In this document: positions 40,495-49,847 of the stretch, piece by piece
Position numbering within the stretch: the first letter of the stretch is position 1
How the letters are laid out: the number at the start of each line of letters is the position of its first letter
Origin: Methylacidiphilales bacterium
GTDB taxonomy: Bacteria > Verrucomicrobiota > Verrucomicrobiia > Methylacidiphilales > UBA1321
Reading direction: 5' to 3'
DNA length: 64,000 nucleotides
Assembly (NCBI GenBank): GCA_021272165.1
Contig: JAJSLK010000015.1
Location: forward strand, 48,857-112,856
Notes under the pieces: model-generated
The model's input: the letters and a program-made list of their open reading frames with translations, nothing else
Told to the model about the DNA's origin: nothing
The model's database searches: none
Position numbers and translations under genes: made by a program

Positions 40495-42567
40495 TTAACC
40501 TCTTTTCGCCGCCAGATCCGGCTCTTGGTACTCAAGCACCTCGGGATCATTCGCCAAAGCCGGAAGCTCCAGGTTGTGCGCATCGAGACCAAAGCGGTGA
40601 TCACGATAAAGCGTCAGCGAGACGTCCCGATTCACCCGGATACAGTGCTTGATCGCCGATGCCTCCTTCTCGCAATAGAGCACCGTCTTCCATGATTGGA
40701 TGTGCTTCGGCTTGTGAAAATCGCTGCTTGCGATGAATGGCAGCTTCTTCAACCCCACAGGATTGAAAATATCATCCCGGTTCGCCACCTCCCACGCGTC
40801 AATTAGCGGCGCGTACTCGTCCACATGCTCCCAAAGATAAAGCGTGTTCTTGCCCCATTCGCTCTTCATCTCGTGCGGATGCGACGCGATCGCCAGCCCG
40901 CCTTGGAGATGAATCTCTGAAATCAGCCCCTTGATATCGAGCGATGGATCGATCGGCTCGTGCAGATCGACGCCGAGCAAATGGGTCGATGTCTTTGCCG
41001 TGTAGCCGTCCTTGTTGAACTCCACGCCGGTCATCAGCAGCATGTCGTACTTCGCCCACGCCCGCTTCTTCTCCCGCTCGATCTCCTCGAAATAGGCCTC
41101 GATCTCGCCCGGCGGAATCACCAGCCCTGTCAGGTTCACCAGCTTCCCCAGCAGCCGTTTTGGATCGCACAGGTGATCGGTGATGCAAAGGCAATCGAAG
41201 CCCCGCTGCCCGTAGAAATCGACGATCTCCGGCACGCTCAACTTCCCGTCCGACCACGTCGTGTGCGTGTGCAGGTCGCAAAGCAAAAGTTTCTTCGGCA
41301 GATGCCGCAGCTTGCTGTTCTTCCGTGAGGCTGTCGTCACCGCCTCCTCCGGCGCGGGCAGCGCATGCAGGTTCGGCACCGGCGACGACAATTCCGCCGC
41401 CTTCTTCAGAACAAACCGGGCCAGGTGAATCGCGGCGTCCGGCTTGCCCAGCGGTTCGAGATTTTTTTGCCAGAGCGAAAGGAGCCGGCCCTGATCACGG
41501 AATGCCCGCTCCAGCCAATCGATGACCTGCCGCGGTTTCTCCGCCGCTACTCCCGCATTCGCCTCGCGCAGGAAGGAAAAATTCCCTTCCTCCGGCCCGG
41601 AGTTGAGCTTGTAGACAATCATCGGGCAACGCGCCGCCACCGCTTCCTGCACAGTCCCGGCCTCGGCCCGGCTGATCACCACATGATGCCCCAGCAAAAG
41701 CTGCGGCATCCTTCGTGTATAGCCGACCACTTCCATCCGTTCCGGCGCCGTCGACGCCCGGGCCCGCGCCATCGCTTCCAGTTCGGGTTCGCGCCCCACC
41801 CCCACCGTCACATCCCATTCGGGATGTTCCAGCAGTGCGTCGAGGATTTTCGGCGCCTTTTTCCGTCCGCTGTTGATGAGATAAAGAATCCGGGGACGGC
41901 CCTGCTTTGCCAGATCGGGCCGCGTAATTTTTTTCTCCAGACGCGCCAGGGGCAATTGCACCGGGAACCCGAAAATTTCAATTTTCTCCCTCGGCACACC
42001 CGCCAAGGCCAGCGCCTCCGCCACGTTGTCGTTCGCCACGGCATAAAAATCGCCCGGCGTCCGCGGCCAGGGCGAATCGTGCACAATCACATCGGTAATC
42101 AGCGAAATCAGCGTGAAATCGCGCGTTCGTCCGTCGCGATAAATCTCCTCGATTAAAAAGCTGTAGATCGGGCACGTCGTCACCACCGCGTCGGGGCTCA
42201 TGCTCCGCAAAACGTCGCGCAGGGAATTCCGCAGCCGCGTCAGCCCGTCGAGCTGTCCCTCCATAAACTGGGTGCTGCCCAGCAATTGGTAAAGCCCATG
42301 CCAAAGTTTTGGCGCCCGGTTCAGCGCGGCCAAAAAAGTATGCCGCAACAGATCGTGAAACCGGCCATAGCTCGAATCAAGCAGATCCAGCACTTCCAGC
42401 CGCGCGTCCTCCGGTGCCAGGTGTTCAATCGCGTCTCGCAGGTTCCACGCGGCGACGTCTTCCCCTTCGCCGAGCGCGGCGGTAAGAATAAGGATTTTTT
42501 TCAAAAGCCTGGGCGGGGTTTTTGATACGCCACCCCTGTGAATAACTTGTGAATAACCATCGGGCAA
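40495..42567 (-). CDS. fusion of MGDG-synthase/MurG-like glycosyltransferase with PHP-domain phosphoesterase
   Basis: Residues about 25-400 resemble GT28 glycosyltransferases of the monogalactosyldiacylglycerol synthase type: KKILILTAALGEGE, LRSMSPDAVVTTCPIYSF, VISRAEAGTVQEAVAARCPMIVY. Residues about 425-690 form a PHP metal-dependent phosphoesterase with LCDLHTHTTWSDG, CITDH, IASHPHEM and ASSDFHKP, so all metal-site histidines are present. The first half may glycosylate a lipid or carrier, while the PHP half would hydrolyse a phosphoester. The fusion is unusual, and its substrate is unknown. The start region MPDGYSQVIHRGG is weakly supported. The ATG could lie further in. Confidence 0.82.
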   Translation of the reverse strand: MPDGYSQVIHRGGVSKTPPRLLKKILILTAALGEGEDVAAWNLRDAIEHLAPEDARLEVLDLLDSSYGRFHDLLRHTFLAALNRAPKLWHGLYQLLGSTQFMEGQLDGLTRLRNSLRDVLRSMSPDAVVTTCPIYSFLIEEIYRDGRTRDFTLISLITDVIVHDSPWPRTPGDFYAVANDNVAEALALAGVPREKIEIFGFPVQLPLARLEKKITRPDLAKQGRPRILYLINSGRKKAPKILDALLEHPEWDVTVGVGREPELEAMARARASTAPERMEVVGYTRRMPQLLLGHHVVISRAEAGTVQEAVAARCPMIVYKLNSGPEEGNFSFLREANAGVAAEKPRQVIDWLERAFRDQGRLLSLWQKNLEPLGKPDAAIHLARFVLKKAAELSSPVPNLHALPAPEEAVTTASRKNSKLRHLPKKLLLCDLHTHTTWSDGKLSVPEIVDFYGQRGFDCLCITDHLCDPKRLLGKLVNLTGLVIPPGEIEAYFEEIEREKKRAWAKYDMLLMTGVEFNKDGYTAKTSTHLLGVDLHEPIDPSLDIKGLISEIHLQGGLAIASHPHEMKSEWGKNTLYLWEHVDEYAPLIDAWEVANRDDIFNPVGLKKLPFIASSDFHKPKHIQSWKTVLYCEKEASAIKHCIRVNRDVSLTLYRDHRFGLDAHNLELPALANDPEVLEYQEPDLAAKRG

Positions 42568-42722
42568 GCCCGAAAATGTTACGGTATTATGGCATTTATG
42601 ACTTCGCGCAACTCATTGGTGATAAAATTATTTAAATACTTATCACAAAAAATATGGAAATAACCCTCCCAGTGAAGCCGTCACAATTGCCGAAGCCGCG
42701 TTTATCCTGTTCACAAGTCAGC

Positions 42723-44249
42723 TTATGGGATCCACTTTTGCGCCCGGAGAAAGGCTGTGAAATCGGCGTTATCCGTCGAAAGCGCCGGCAGCCAGAGTCC
42801 CAGCCGATCCCGCGTCCAGTAGACATGCTCAGGATTGCCCGGTTGGGCGAAATGATAAATATAAAGCACGCAACGAATATACCTCGGCGGATGGTCCGGG
42901 AACGGATTCGGGCCCATCAATCCGAGCGTCGCCGGATCGTTGTGCAACAGCTTCCAGACCAGGTTTAGCGTCCACGGATAATCGTCCGGTCTTCCCATCG
43001 CGGCGAACCATAGCTGCCAGTCGAGATGCGGCTGATAAGGCGCGATCTGGATCGGCGCACGGTTGAGATCGTCCGGCAGCGCCACGCAATGGTACTCCTT
43101 CCAATCGGTCGCCGTGTCCGGATTGGCGCTCTCCGTCCCTTCAAAAACCAGCACCGCCCGCTCCTTCCCGACCGAGCCGAATGCGCCGTAGGTGTTGACG
43201 AGGTGCAGCCGGTCGAATGACGTGTTCATCATCTGATTGGCAGACAAAAGATTCAGCACCGGCTGAATGCTCAACAACACGATAACCGCCGTCACCGCCC
43301 AGCCGGTCACGATCATCGCCGTGCTCGGCCGCGATTGCTGCCGCGCCTGGTTCGCCCAGGCCACGAGCCGCACCGGCAGAATCCGTTCCCACGCCCGGTC
43401 GTCGAAACAGGCCAGCGCCGGCAGGATGGTCAGCCAGTTGAAGAACGAAAAATTTCCCGAGATGATCAGCGTAAGTTGAAAACCGATCATCAGTGCCCCG
43501 GCCATGTACCGCCCCCATCTGGGCCAGAAGACGAACCATGGCGCGATCAACTCCACCAGATAGGTCATCCCTACCCCGAATTGCAGGAGTGGATGCGGCA
43601 AGAAATGAAAAAGGCGGCTGATCGGATTCGGGATCGGCTGCGTTTCGAAAAACGTGTAAAGCGCCGTGAAATCCCTCCAGCACGAATCGCCCCGCAGCTT
43701 GATCAGCGCCGACCCCAACATGATTCGCACGATCAGCCATCGAAAAAGAAAAATGACCGTCAGCGGCGGCGGGCGCAGTGGAAACGGCCGCGCGTCCAGC
43801 AGCGGGCAGAGAAAAATCGACAGGAACCCGGTTTCCAGCATCTGGATTTCCCATCCGTATCCATACCAATCCTGCCCGGCATGGACGATGGAAAGATAAA
43901 GAACCCAGAGCACCGCCAGCATCGGCGCGTTGGCATAACCCGCCAGCAAAACGCAGGAGAGGATCAGCCCAATCCATGGCACCGTCTGCAGCCATGCGTC
44001 GGAGCAGTTGATCCAGAAAATCGACGGCAGCAGTTCAAACCCCGCCCACGAGGAACCGACATGTTCCCGGATCTGGTCGAAAAAAAGAGATGCCGGTGTC
44101 AGCCCATTCGTCCCCACCAGCGGAACCAATTGCCGAACCGCAGTCAAGTAAGCGAAGAAATAGACGAACCCCAGCCACCGCAGCATCACGAACCGGGTCA
44201 GCCAATAGGTATCGGACGGACGTTGAGGCTGCGCCGGGGCTTGTTCCAT
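42723..44249 (-). CDS. lipase maturation factor (LMF1)-like membrane protein
   Basis: This 508-residue protein with about eight to ten hydrophobic segments starts YWLTRFVMLRWLGFVYFFAYLTAV. It continues with PLVGTNGLTPASLF, WYGYGWEIQMLETGFLSIFL, FRWLIVRIMLGSALIKLRGD and the C-terminal soluble part YQPHLDWQLWFAAMG with LVWKLLHNDP. This is the LMF1/DUF1222 signature seen in vertebrates and some bacteria. The bacterial role is unknown. It ends 155 bp upstream of the GT-PHP gene in the same direction. Confidence 0.85.
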   Translation of the reverse strand: MEQAPAQPQRPSDTYWLTRFVMLRWLGFVYFFAYLTAVRQLVPLVGTNGLTPASLFFDQIREHVGSSWAGFELLPSIFWINCSDAWLQTVPWIGLILSCVLLAGYANAPMLAVLWVLYLSIVHAGQDWYGYGWEIQMLETGFLSIFLCPLLDARPFPLRPPPLTVIFLFRWLIVRIMLGSALIKLRGDSCWRDFTALYTFFETQPIPNPISRLFHFLPHPLLQFGVGMTYLVELIAPWFVFWPRWGRYMAGALMIGFQLTLIISGNFSFFNWLTILPALACFDDRAWERILPVRLVAWANQARQQSRPSTAMIVTGWAVTAVIVLLSIQPVLNLLSANQMMNTSFDRLHLVNTYGAFGSVGKERAVLVFEGTESANPDTATDWKEYHCVALPDDLNRAPIQIAPYQPHLDWQLWFAAMGRPDDYPWTLNLVWKLLHNDPATLGLMGPNPFPDHPPRYIRCVLYIYHFAQPGNPEHVYWTRDRLGLWLPALSTDNADFTAFLRAQKWIP

Positions 44250-44252
44250 GAA

Positions 44253-44771
44253 TTATTGGCCAGCGGAATAAATGCCAAAAAATTGCCCGGAACCCAAGAT
44301 GTGTCCACTCATGGCGCCCAGCAACTGGCTCCGTTCCGAACCCGGCGGCAAGGATAGCGGCTCATCGAGCGCGTAGATATGAAAGAAGTAGCGGTGCGTC
44401 CCACTGGGCGGTGCCGGGCCGTCATACCCGACATGCCCGAAACTGTTTTTTCCTTCGACTGCCCCCGACGGCAATGCTCCCTCGGTGATCTTCGTCATGC
44501 TGGCCGGCAGGTTCCAGACCAGCCAGTGAGTCCATAACCCGGCAGGCGCGTCAGGGTCGTCCACGATCAGGACAAGGCCACGGGCTCCTCCCGGAATGTT
44601 CTCGATCCGCAGTTCCGGCGAAAGGTTACCCCCGTTGAGCGAATGCTTCCCTGGCATCGGCTTTCCTGCCGCAAAAGACGGTGAGGAAATCGTTATCGCT
44701 GCCGCTGCATTTACCTGTTCTCCGATGCCCATCGCTGTCAGGGCAACCATCATCAGCCACGCCAGCTTCAT
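44253..44771 (-). CDS. secreted PEBP/YbhB-family protein
   Basis: The 172-residue protein has a likely signal peptide MKLAWLMMVALTAMGIGEQVNAAA and the YbhB/Raf-kinase-inhibitor-like fold: NLSPELRIENIPGGARGLVLIVDDPDAP, HWLVWNLPA, FGHVGYDGPAPPSGTHRYFFHIYAL. The conserved ligand-pocket segments DPDAP and GxHRY are intact. The bacterial function is unknown. It lies 3 bp upstream of the LMF1-like gene and may be co-transcribed. Confidence 0.9.
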   Translation of the reverse strand: MKLAWLMMVALTAMGIGEQVNAAAAITISSPSFAAGKPMPGKHSLNGGNLSPELRIENIPGGARGLVLIVDDPDAPAGLWTHWLVWNLPASMTKITEGALPSGAVEGKNSFGHVGYDGPAPPSGTHRYFFHIYALDEPLSLPPGSERSQLLGAMSGHILGSGQFFGIYSAGQ

Positions 44772-44992
44772 GGCTTAAAGTTATCTCGCCCCATTCCCGT
44801 CTACAACCGAAAGAAGATATAATTACATGTATCGCCATGCATTGAAGAATCCCAAAAGTCCTCTCATAGTTAAATCGGAATGCTTAACTTCCATTTGCGC
44901 GCTGCCGATTTCCAAAGAATATTATTTTGTTCGCCGAGAAACTCTTTCACTGTGTCGAAGCAACCAAAGTATTTTGATTTGCCCGATGACTT

Positions 44993-46558
44993 ATGGAGCA
45001 AACCTTGCACGTCCTTCATATTGAAGATTCAGAAGGAGATTCCGAATTGGTTCGGCAGTTATTGGTCGATGAGGGTATCGACTGCCATCTGACCCGGGTC
45101 GAAACCCGCGGCGCGCTTTTCGACGCGCTTCAAAATAAATCCTTCGATCTCATCCTCTCCGACTGCAAGCTACCGAATTTTAGCGGGCTCGACGCGCTCG
45201 AAATTTCCCACGCCCTAAAACCCGAAACTCCCTTCGTCTTCGTCTCCGGCACCATCGGCGAGGAAGCCGCCATCGAATCGCTCCGCAACGGCGCCACTGA
45301 TTACGTGCTGAAAGACCGTCTTTCACGACTTGCCCCCGCCGTCCGCCGCGCTGTCGCGGAAGCCGAGGAACACACTCTCTGCCGTCAGATGCAGCATCGC
45401 CTGCACGAAATGGCGCGGCTCGAAGCCGTCGGCACACTCTCCACCGGAATCGCCCATAACTTCAACAACATCCTCACCATCATCCTCGGCCATGCCTCAC
45501 TGCTCAAGGAAGCCTCGGGCAACCCGGAACAGGTTGAACGAATGGCCGATACCATCACGGAAGCCGCCCGCCGCGCCACCGACGTCGTCCAGCAACTCAT
45601 GGCCTTTGCGCACAAAAGTTCCGCCCGCGCCACGTGGATCAACCTCAACCGCTGGATTGCTGAGAACCTCGACTCGTTCACGGAAAGACTGCCCACCGGC
45701 GTTAACCTCACCTTCGCACCCAATCTCGGCCTGCCCGATTTCCTCGCTGATTCCAGCCAGCTCAAACACATCCTCACCAACCTCATCGAGAATGCTGTCG
45801 AATCGATACCCCAAAGCGGCACAATCACCATTTCGACCCAGCTTGCCTCCGCCGACGAACTACCCCACCGCCTTCCCGGCACGACTCATAACCACTATGT
45901 CTGCCTGAAAGTGACCGATACCGGCGCGGGCATGGACCTCTCCACGCGCGAACACGCCTTCGAACCCTTCTACACCACCAAGGACCGCGGCCGCGGCACT
46001 GGCCTCGGTCTCGCCGTCGTCTACGGCCTCATGCAGGCCCACAAAGGCTGCGTCGACGTCGAATCAGAAACCGGCGCCGGCACCACCGTCTCCCTCTTCT
46101 TTCCCGTCCCGAAGACCGCCTCCACCCACGCGCCGTCGACTACCGCCGGATCGAATCCGCGCCTCCGGGGCTCGGAAACCATTCTCGTGGTTGAAGACGA
46201 AGTCGACGTCAGCTACTTCCTCGAAACCATCCTCCAAAGCCACGGCTACCGCGTCTACTGCGCCCACGATTACAACGAAGCCATGACCCTCTTTCAGGAG
46301 CATAAAAACGAAATCGTCCTCGTCTTCTCTGATGTTGGCCTCCCCCGCACGGATGGTATCACGCTCTGCACCCGGCTCAAGGCCCTGAAACCCGGCCTCC
46401 CTGTCATCCTCGCCAGCGGCTACTCTCCCCAGGAATTCAAAACGCAGATGGACCAGCTCGGCAATCGCGCCTTTCTCTCCAAGCCCTACCACGCCCACGA
46501 AATCCTCCAGTCCGTTCGCCGTGTTCTCGATGCCTCCGATGTCCTTGTCCCGGCATGA
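44993..46558 (+). CDS. hybrid histidine kinase with REC at both ends (REC-HisKA-HATPase-REC)
   Basis: The 521 residues are read as follows. REC1 (about 5-125, LILSDCKLPN with phospho-Asp) is followed by a dimerisation/His domain with GIAHNFNNILTIILGHAS (His near 157). The ATPase domain has NLIENAVESIP, DTGAGM, RGRGTGLGLAVVYG, and REC2 (about 395-515) has VFSDVGLPRTDG. No membrane segment or sensor domain is present, so input probably comes through phosphorylation of REC1 by a partner kinase. The gene is solitary and no output regulator lies beside it. Confidence 0.93.
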   Translation: MEQTLHVLHIEDSEGDSELVRQLLVDEGIDCHLTRVETRGALFDALQNKSFDLILSDCKLPNFSGLDALEISHALKPETPFVFVSGTIGEEAAIESLRNGATDYVLKDRLSRLAPAVRRAVAEAEEHTLCRQMQHRLHEMARLEAVGTLSTGIAHNFNNILTIILGHASLLKEASGNPEQVERMADTITEAARRATDVVQQLMAFAHKSSARATWINLNRWIAENLDSFTERLPTGVNLTFAPNLGLPDFLADSSQLKHILTNLIENAVESIPQSGTITISTQLASADELPHRLPGTTHNHYVCLKVTDTGAGMDLSTREHAFEPFYTTKDRGRGTGLGLAVVYGLMQAHKGCVDVESETGAGTTVSLFFPVPKTASTHAPSTTAGSNPRLRGSETILVVEDEVDVSYFLETILQSHGYRVYCAHDYNEAMTLFQEHKNEIVLVFSDVGLPRTDGITLCTRLKALKPGLPVILASGYSPQEFKTQMDQLGNRAFLSKPYHAHEILQSVRRVLDASDVLVPA

Positions 46559-46664
46559 CACAGGATTCGACTTCTCTCAAATGATGTCGTGACGGCCTCT
46601 CGGCCGGTCGATATAAAACCTCCGAGAAAAACCTTGGGCCGAAAGTTCTTCCGCCAGCACTTTC

Positions 46665-47327
46665 ATGCATCCACTCGACCCCCTCTTCAAAAAAAATCGC
46701 GAATGGTCGGAAAGCATCCGCCGCCGCGACCCCGACTTCTTCCCCACCCTCTCCCGCCAGCAGGCCCCCGCCTACCTCTGGATCGGCTGCTCCGACAGCC
46801 GCGTTCCCGCCAACGAAATCTGCGGCCTGCTCCCCGGCGAAATCTTCGTCCACCGCAACGTCGCCAACATCGTCGTCCACAGCGACCTCAACTGCCTTTC
46901 CGTCATGCAGTATGCGATCGACGTCCTCCAGGTGAAGCACATCCTCGTCGTCGGCCATTACGGCTGCGGCGGCGTCCGCGCCGCCCTTAGCAACCAGAAA
47001 TTCGGCCTCATCGATAACTGGCTCCGCCACGTCCAGGACGTCAAAGGCAAATACACCGACCATCTCGCCTGCATCGCCGACGAATCGGCCCGCATCGACC
47101 GCCTCTGCGAACTCAACGTCATCGACCAGGTCATCAATGCCGCCGAGACCACCCTCGTCCAGAACGCCTGGGAAAGAGGCCAGGAACTCGCTGTCCATGG
47201 CTGGGTCTATGGCCTCCATGACGGCCTTGTCCGGCATCTCGGCATCAGTCTTTCCAATGCGGACGAACTCGCCGCCGCCCTCAAAACCGACTGGGCCAGG
47301 AAAAAGGCGGCGCTCGTCGATGTCTGA
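46665..47327 (+). CDS. can: beta-class carbonic anhydrase
   Basis: The 220-residue protein shows the zinc and catalytic residues of beta-CA: LWIGCSDSRVPANEI (Cys, Asp-Arg dyad) and LVVGHYGCGGVRAAL (His and Cys). It also has VHRNVANIV and VHGWVYGLHDG. It interconverts CO2 and bicarbonate. The start at 46665 matches the family (MHPLDPLFKKNREWS). It converges with ada, 19 bp apart. Confidence 0.96.
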   Translation: MHPLDPLFKKNREWSESIRRRDPDFFPTLSRQQAPAYLWIGCSDSRVPANEICGLLPGEIFVHRNVANIVVHSDLNCLSVMQYAIDVLQVKHILVVGHYGCGGVRAALSNQKFGLIDNWLRHVQDVKGKYTDHLACIADESARIDRLCELNVIDQVINAAETTLVQNAWERGQELAVHGWVYGLHDGLVRHLGISLSNADELAAALKTDWARKKAALVDV

Positions 47328-47346
47328 TCCGGCGGCGACACCTCCG

Positions 47347-48420
47347 TTATTTTGCCGCCTGCTCCCGCTGCAATAGCTTCCGCTTCCGATCCACGCCCCA
47401 GCGATAACCCGAAATCGCACCGCCGGATCGCAGCACGCGGTGGCACGGAATCGCCACCGCAATCGGATTTGCCCCGCAGGTCTGCGCCACCGCCCGCACC
47501 GCCTTGGGCTGGCCCATCCACGTTGCAATTTCACGGTAACTCACCGTCGAGCCGGCCGGGATCTTCTGCAACTGGTCCCATACCTTTTGCTGAAACGCCG
47601 TTCCTCTCACATCCAGCGGAAGGTTGAGGCCCCGCTTCGGCGTTTCCACCATTTGGATGACCTTTTTCAGGCTGCGCTCGAAGCCCCCTCCGCCCTCCTT
47701 TAATCTCGCGCGGCAAAATCGGTGTCGCAGATCTTCGATCAGCAACTTCGCGTTATCTCCCAACAGGATGGCGCAAATCCCCTTCTCCGATGCCGCGACC
47801 AGTACTTTGCCCAGGGAACATTTGGCCACAACGTAACGGATTATTTCTCCCTCACCACCCCGCTGGAAATTCCTCGGTTTCATGCCGAGCATCTGCCTTG
47901 ATTTTGCATAAAATCGCCCATTCGAATTGAATCCTGCTCCATAAATTGCCTCCGTCACGGTGGGCCGCCGCGACAACTCCTTCCGCACGCGCCCCGAGCG
48001 ATGGGCCATGGCATAAGCCTTGGGCGTAAGACCCGTCGCCGCCTTGAAACAACGGTGAAAATGGTATCGGCTCAGGCCCGCAACCTTCGCCAAATCATCC
48101 AGAGAGGGCGTCTGGTCGCTCAACTCCAGCATCCGGCACGCTTTTACCATGCCTGCCATTTTCTTTTCAAAAGGAAATCGGATATGGGGATGACAACGCT
48201 GGCAGGCCCGAAATCCGGCCTTCTCCGCCTCCGCTATACTATAATGAAAAATCACGTTCCGCCGCAAGGGATGCTTCGCCCCACACGACGGCCGGCAATA
48301 GATGCCCGTGGTCTTCACCGCAAACCAGAACTTGCCGTCAGCATCGATATCCCGCCGTAATACGGCCCGCCATTTTTCCTCATCGCTGGCGAAGATTCGG
48401 GACTTGGAAACGCTTGTCAT
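47347..48420 (-). CDS. ada: bifunctional alkylation-repair protein Ada
   Basis: The 357 residues follow the Ada layout. The N-terminal methylphosphotriester domain has FWFAVKTTGIYCRPSCGAKHP and FRACQRCHP (Cys ligands), and an AraC-type HTH follows (LDDLAKVAGLSRYHFHRCFKAATG). The C-terminal O6-methylguanine methyltransferase has the active-site IAVAIPCHRVLRSGG. Methylation of the first domain's cysteine turns such proteins into transcription activators of their own regulon. It is the last host gene before the integrated element. Confidence 0.97.
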   Translation of the reverse strand: MTSVSKSRIFASDEEKWRAVLRRDIDADGKFWFAVKTTGIYCRPSCGAKHPLRRNVIFHYSIAEAEKAGFRACQRCHPHIRFPFEKKMAGMVKACRMLELSDQTPSLDDLAKVAGLSRYHFHRCFKAATGLTPKAYAMAHRSGRVRKELSRRPTVTEAIYGAGFNSNGRFYAKSRQMLGMKPRNFQRGGEGEIIRYVVAKCSLGKVLVAASEKGICAILLGDNAKLLIEDLRHRFCRARLKEGGGGFERSLKKVIQMVETPKRGLNLPLDVRGTAFQQKVWDQLQKIPAGSTVSYREIATWMGQPKAVRAVAQTCGANPIAVAIPCHRVLRSGGAISGYRWGVDRKRKLLQREQAAK

Positions 48421-48501
48421 GAAGAAACCATAACCGCTTTCCTGAAGGGGAAAACTCCGCTTCTTGCTTTTGAATTTTCCTATACGGAATCAAAGGAGAA
48501 A

Positions 48502-48547
48502 TGGGCCCTATAGGATTCGAACCTATGGCCTCCTGATCCGTAGTCAG
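48502..48547. repeat. attL (46-bp core, displaced tRNA-Arg 3' end)
   Basis: The 46 bp starting TGGGCCCTATAGGATTCGAA are identical to 58457-58502. At this end the tRNA 5' half is absent (the sequence continues TAGGACATCC), so this is the displaced original 3' end of the tRNA gene. The integrase gene begins about 110 bp inside. Confidence 0.93.
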
Positions 48548-48621
48548 TAGGACATCCCTCTCGAGCTTCCTTTTACAGAGGTAATTGCGTTTCCATTCGT
48601 TTTTAATCTTGCACGATAATG

Positions 48622-48650
48622 CTTGTTTTATGGGCACTATGAGGCACACT
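48622..48650. promoter_or_regulatory. putative integrase arm site, left
   Basis: CTTGTTTTATGGGCACTATG, followed by AGGCACACT, holds two GGCAC units about 10 bp apart. A matching motif, CTTGTTTGGGCACCATTCGG, occurs at 58375-58400 near attR in the same orientation. Paired repeats at both ends of a tRNA-integrated element are expected for integrase arm-type sites. Confidence 0.45.
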
Positions 48651-48656
48651 GCTTCT

Positions 48657-49847
48657 ATGCCGAAACGATCCAGTATCGCCCCGAACAAAGTTCAAGGCCG
48701 CGTCAAACCGTGGAAGATCGACCTTCCCTCCTCACTTAGTCCAACGGGAAAACGCCAACGGTTCTTCTTCGCCACTAAGCAGGAAGCTTCCAATTTTGGC
48801 GATGAACAGCGCACCCGAATTGATAACTACGGCACGGCCGGCCTCTCTGGCCTCTCCCCTGCCCAGCTTGAGCAAGCAGCCCTGGCCTTCGATGCCATCA
48901 AACCGCATGGCGTTACACTGAATGAAGCCATCAAGGAATGGTGCGCCCTGCGCGTGGCCCGCGATGCCACGGTTACGTTTTCCGTTGCCGAAGAACAGTA
49001 CATGGCTTACATCGCCACAAAAAAGGTGAAAGGCCGTCCGGTATCGGATTCTTACCGATCACAAATCAAACAAACCTTCCCCCGCTTTCCGTCCCTTCAC
49101 AGTCTCCCCCTCACCGACATTGACGGGAAGAAAATCGCCGGGGACATGGTGAAGATGACGCCAGCCACTAAAAACGCTCTCCTGCGGGTTTTAAGCGCAT
49201 TTTTCTCATGGTGTGGTCAAACCCCTCGTGAATGGATCAAGACGAATCCAGCGGCCAAGGTGCCCCGCGAAAGCATAGGTGCTGGAGAGGTTGCCCTTTA
49301 CGCCCCGGATGAAGTGAAGCGGATTTTAGCAGCGTCACCGGATGACCTCTTGCCGCATTTCCTCTTTGGCTTTTTCGCCGGAATCAGGCCAGAGGAATTA
49401 GAGCGGCTACAGTGGGAGCACGTGAACATAGCGGAGGGTCATATTGAAATGCCCGCTTCCATTACCAAGACGGCTACCCGCCGCGTTGTCGCGATTGATC
49501 CCACCCTCTCCGCTTGGTTGCGGTCGTACATTTCCCGCCGTGGAATCCCACGAGGGAACGTGACACCGTTAAAAAACCTTCGCCGCCGGTTACGGGCTAC
49601 CCGAAAAGCGGCCAAGGTGGAAACGATTCAAGACGGCATGAGGCATAGCTACGCCAGCTATTGGCTTGCCGTGAATAAGGACGAGCACCGGCTACGCGAG
49701 AACCTTGGACACCGTAGCAGCGATGAATTGTGGGATCATTACCACCGCGCTTGCACGGAAAAGGAAGCGAAGCAATTTTGGGCCATTCGACCGGAAGAGA
49801 AAAAGCAAAGGAAGATCGTTCTGTTCAAGCGGGAGAAGGCTGCATGA
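48657..49847 (+). CDS. int: tyrosine recombinase/phage integrase
   Basis: The protein has about 396 residues from the start MPKRSSIAPNKVQG. It has a basic N-terminal arm-binding region, a core-binding SAM-like domain (about 90-185) and a catalytic domain with the first Arg in FAGIRPEELERLQW, the second box GMRHSYASYW, LGHRSSDELWDHY and the nucleophile Tyr in HYHRACT. The His of the usual HxxR is replaced (DGMR), as in many phage integrases. The start 24 codons upstream (48585) is rejected because that stretch covers the putative arm site. It lies directly beside attL and reads inward. Confidence 0.93.
   Translation: MPKRSSIAPNKVQGRVKPWKIDLPSSLSPTGKRQRFFFATKQEASNFGDEQRTRIDNYGTAGLSGLSPAQLEQAALAFDAIKPHGVTLNEAIKEWCALRVARDATVTFSVAEEQYMAYIATKKVKGRPVSDSYRSQIKQTFPRFPSLHSLPLTDIDGKKIAGDMVKMTPATKNALLRVLSAFFSWCGQTPREWIKTNPAAKVPRESIGAGEVALYAPDEVKRILAASPDDLLPHFLFGFFAGIRPEELERLQWEHVNIAEGHIEMPASITKTATRRVVAIDPTLSAWLRSYISRRGIPRGNVTPLKNLRRRLRATRKAAKVETIQDGMRHSYASYWLAVNKDEHRLRENLGHRSSDELWDHYHRACTEKEAKQFWAIRPEEKKQRKIVLFKREKAA

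Noticed and set aside
44827-45092. Short plus-strand ORFs before the hybrid kinase
   Set aside because: They overlap the promoter region or the kinase in another frame and show no domain.
48585-48656. Upstream start of the integrase in the ORF track
   Set aside because: The extension overlaps the putative arm site and is not family-like. MPKRSS at 48657 is preferred.
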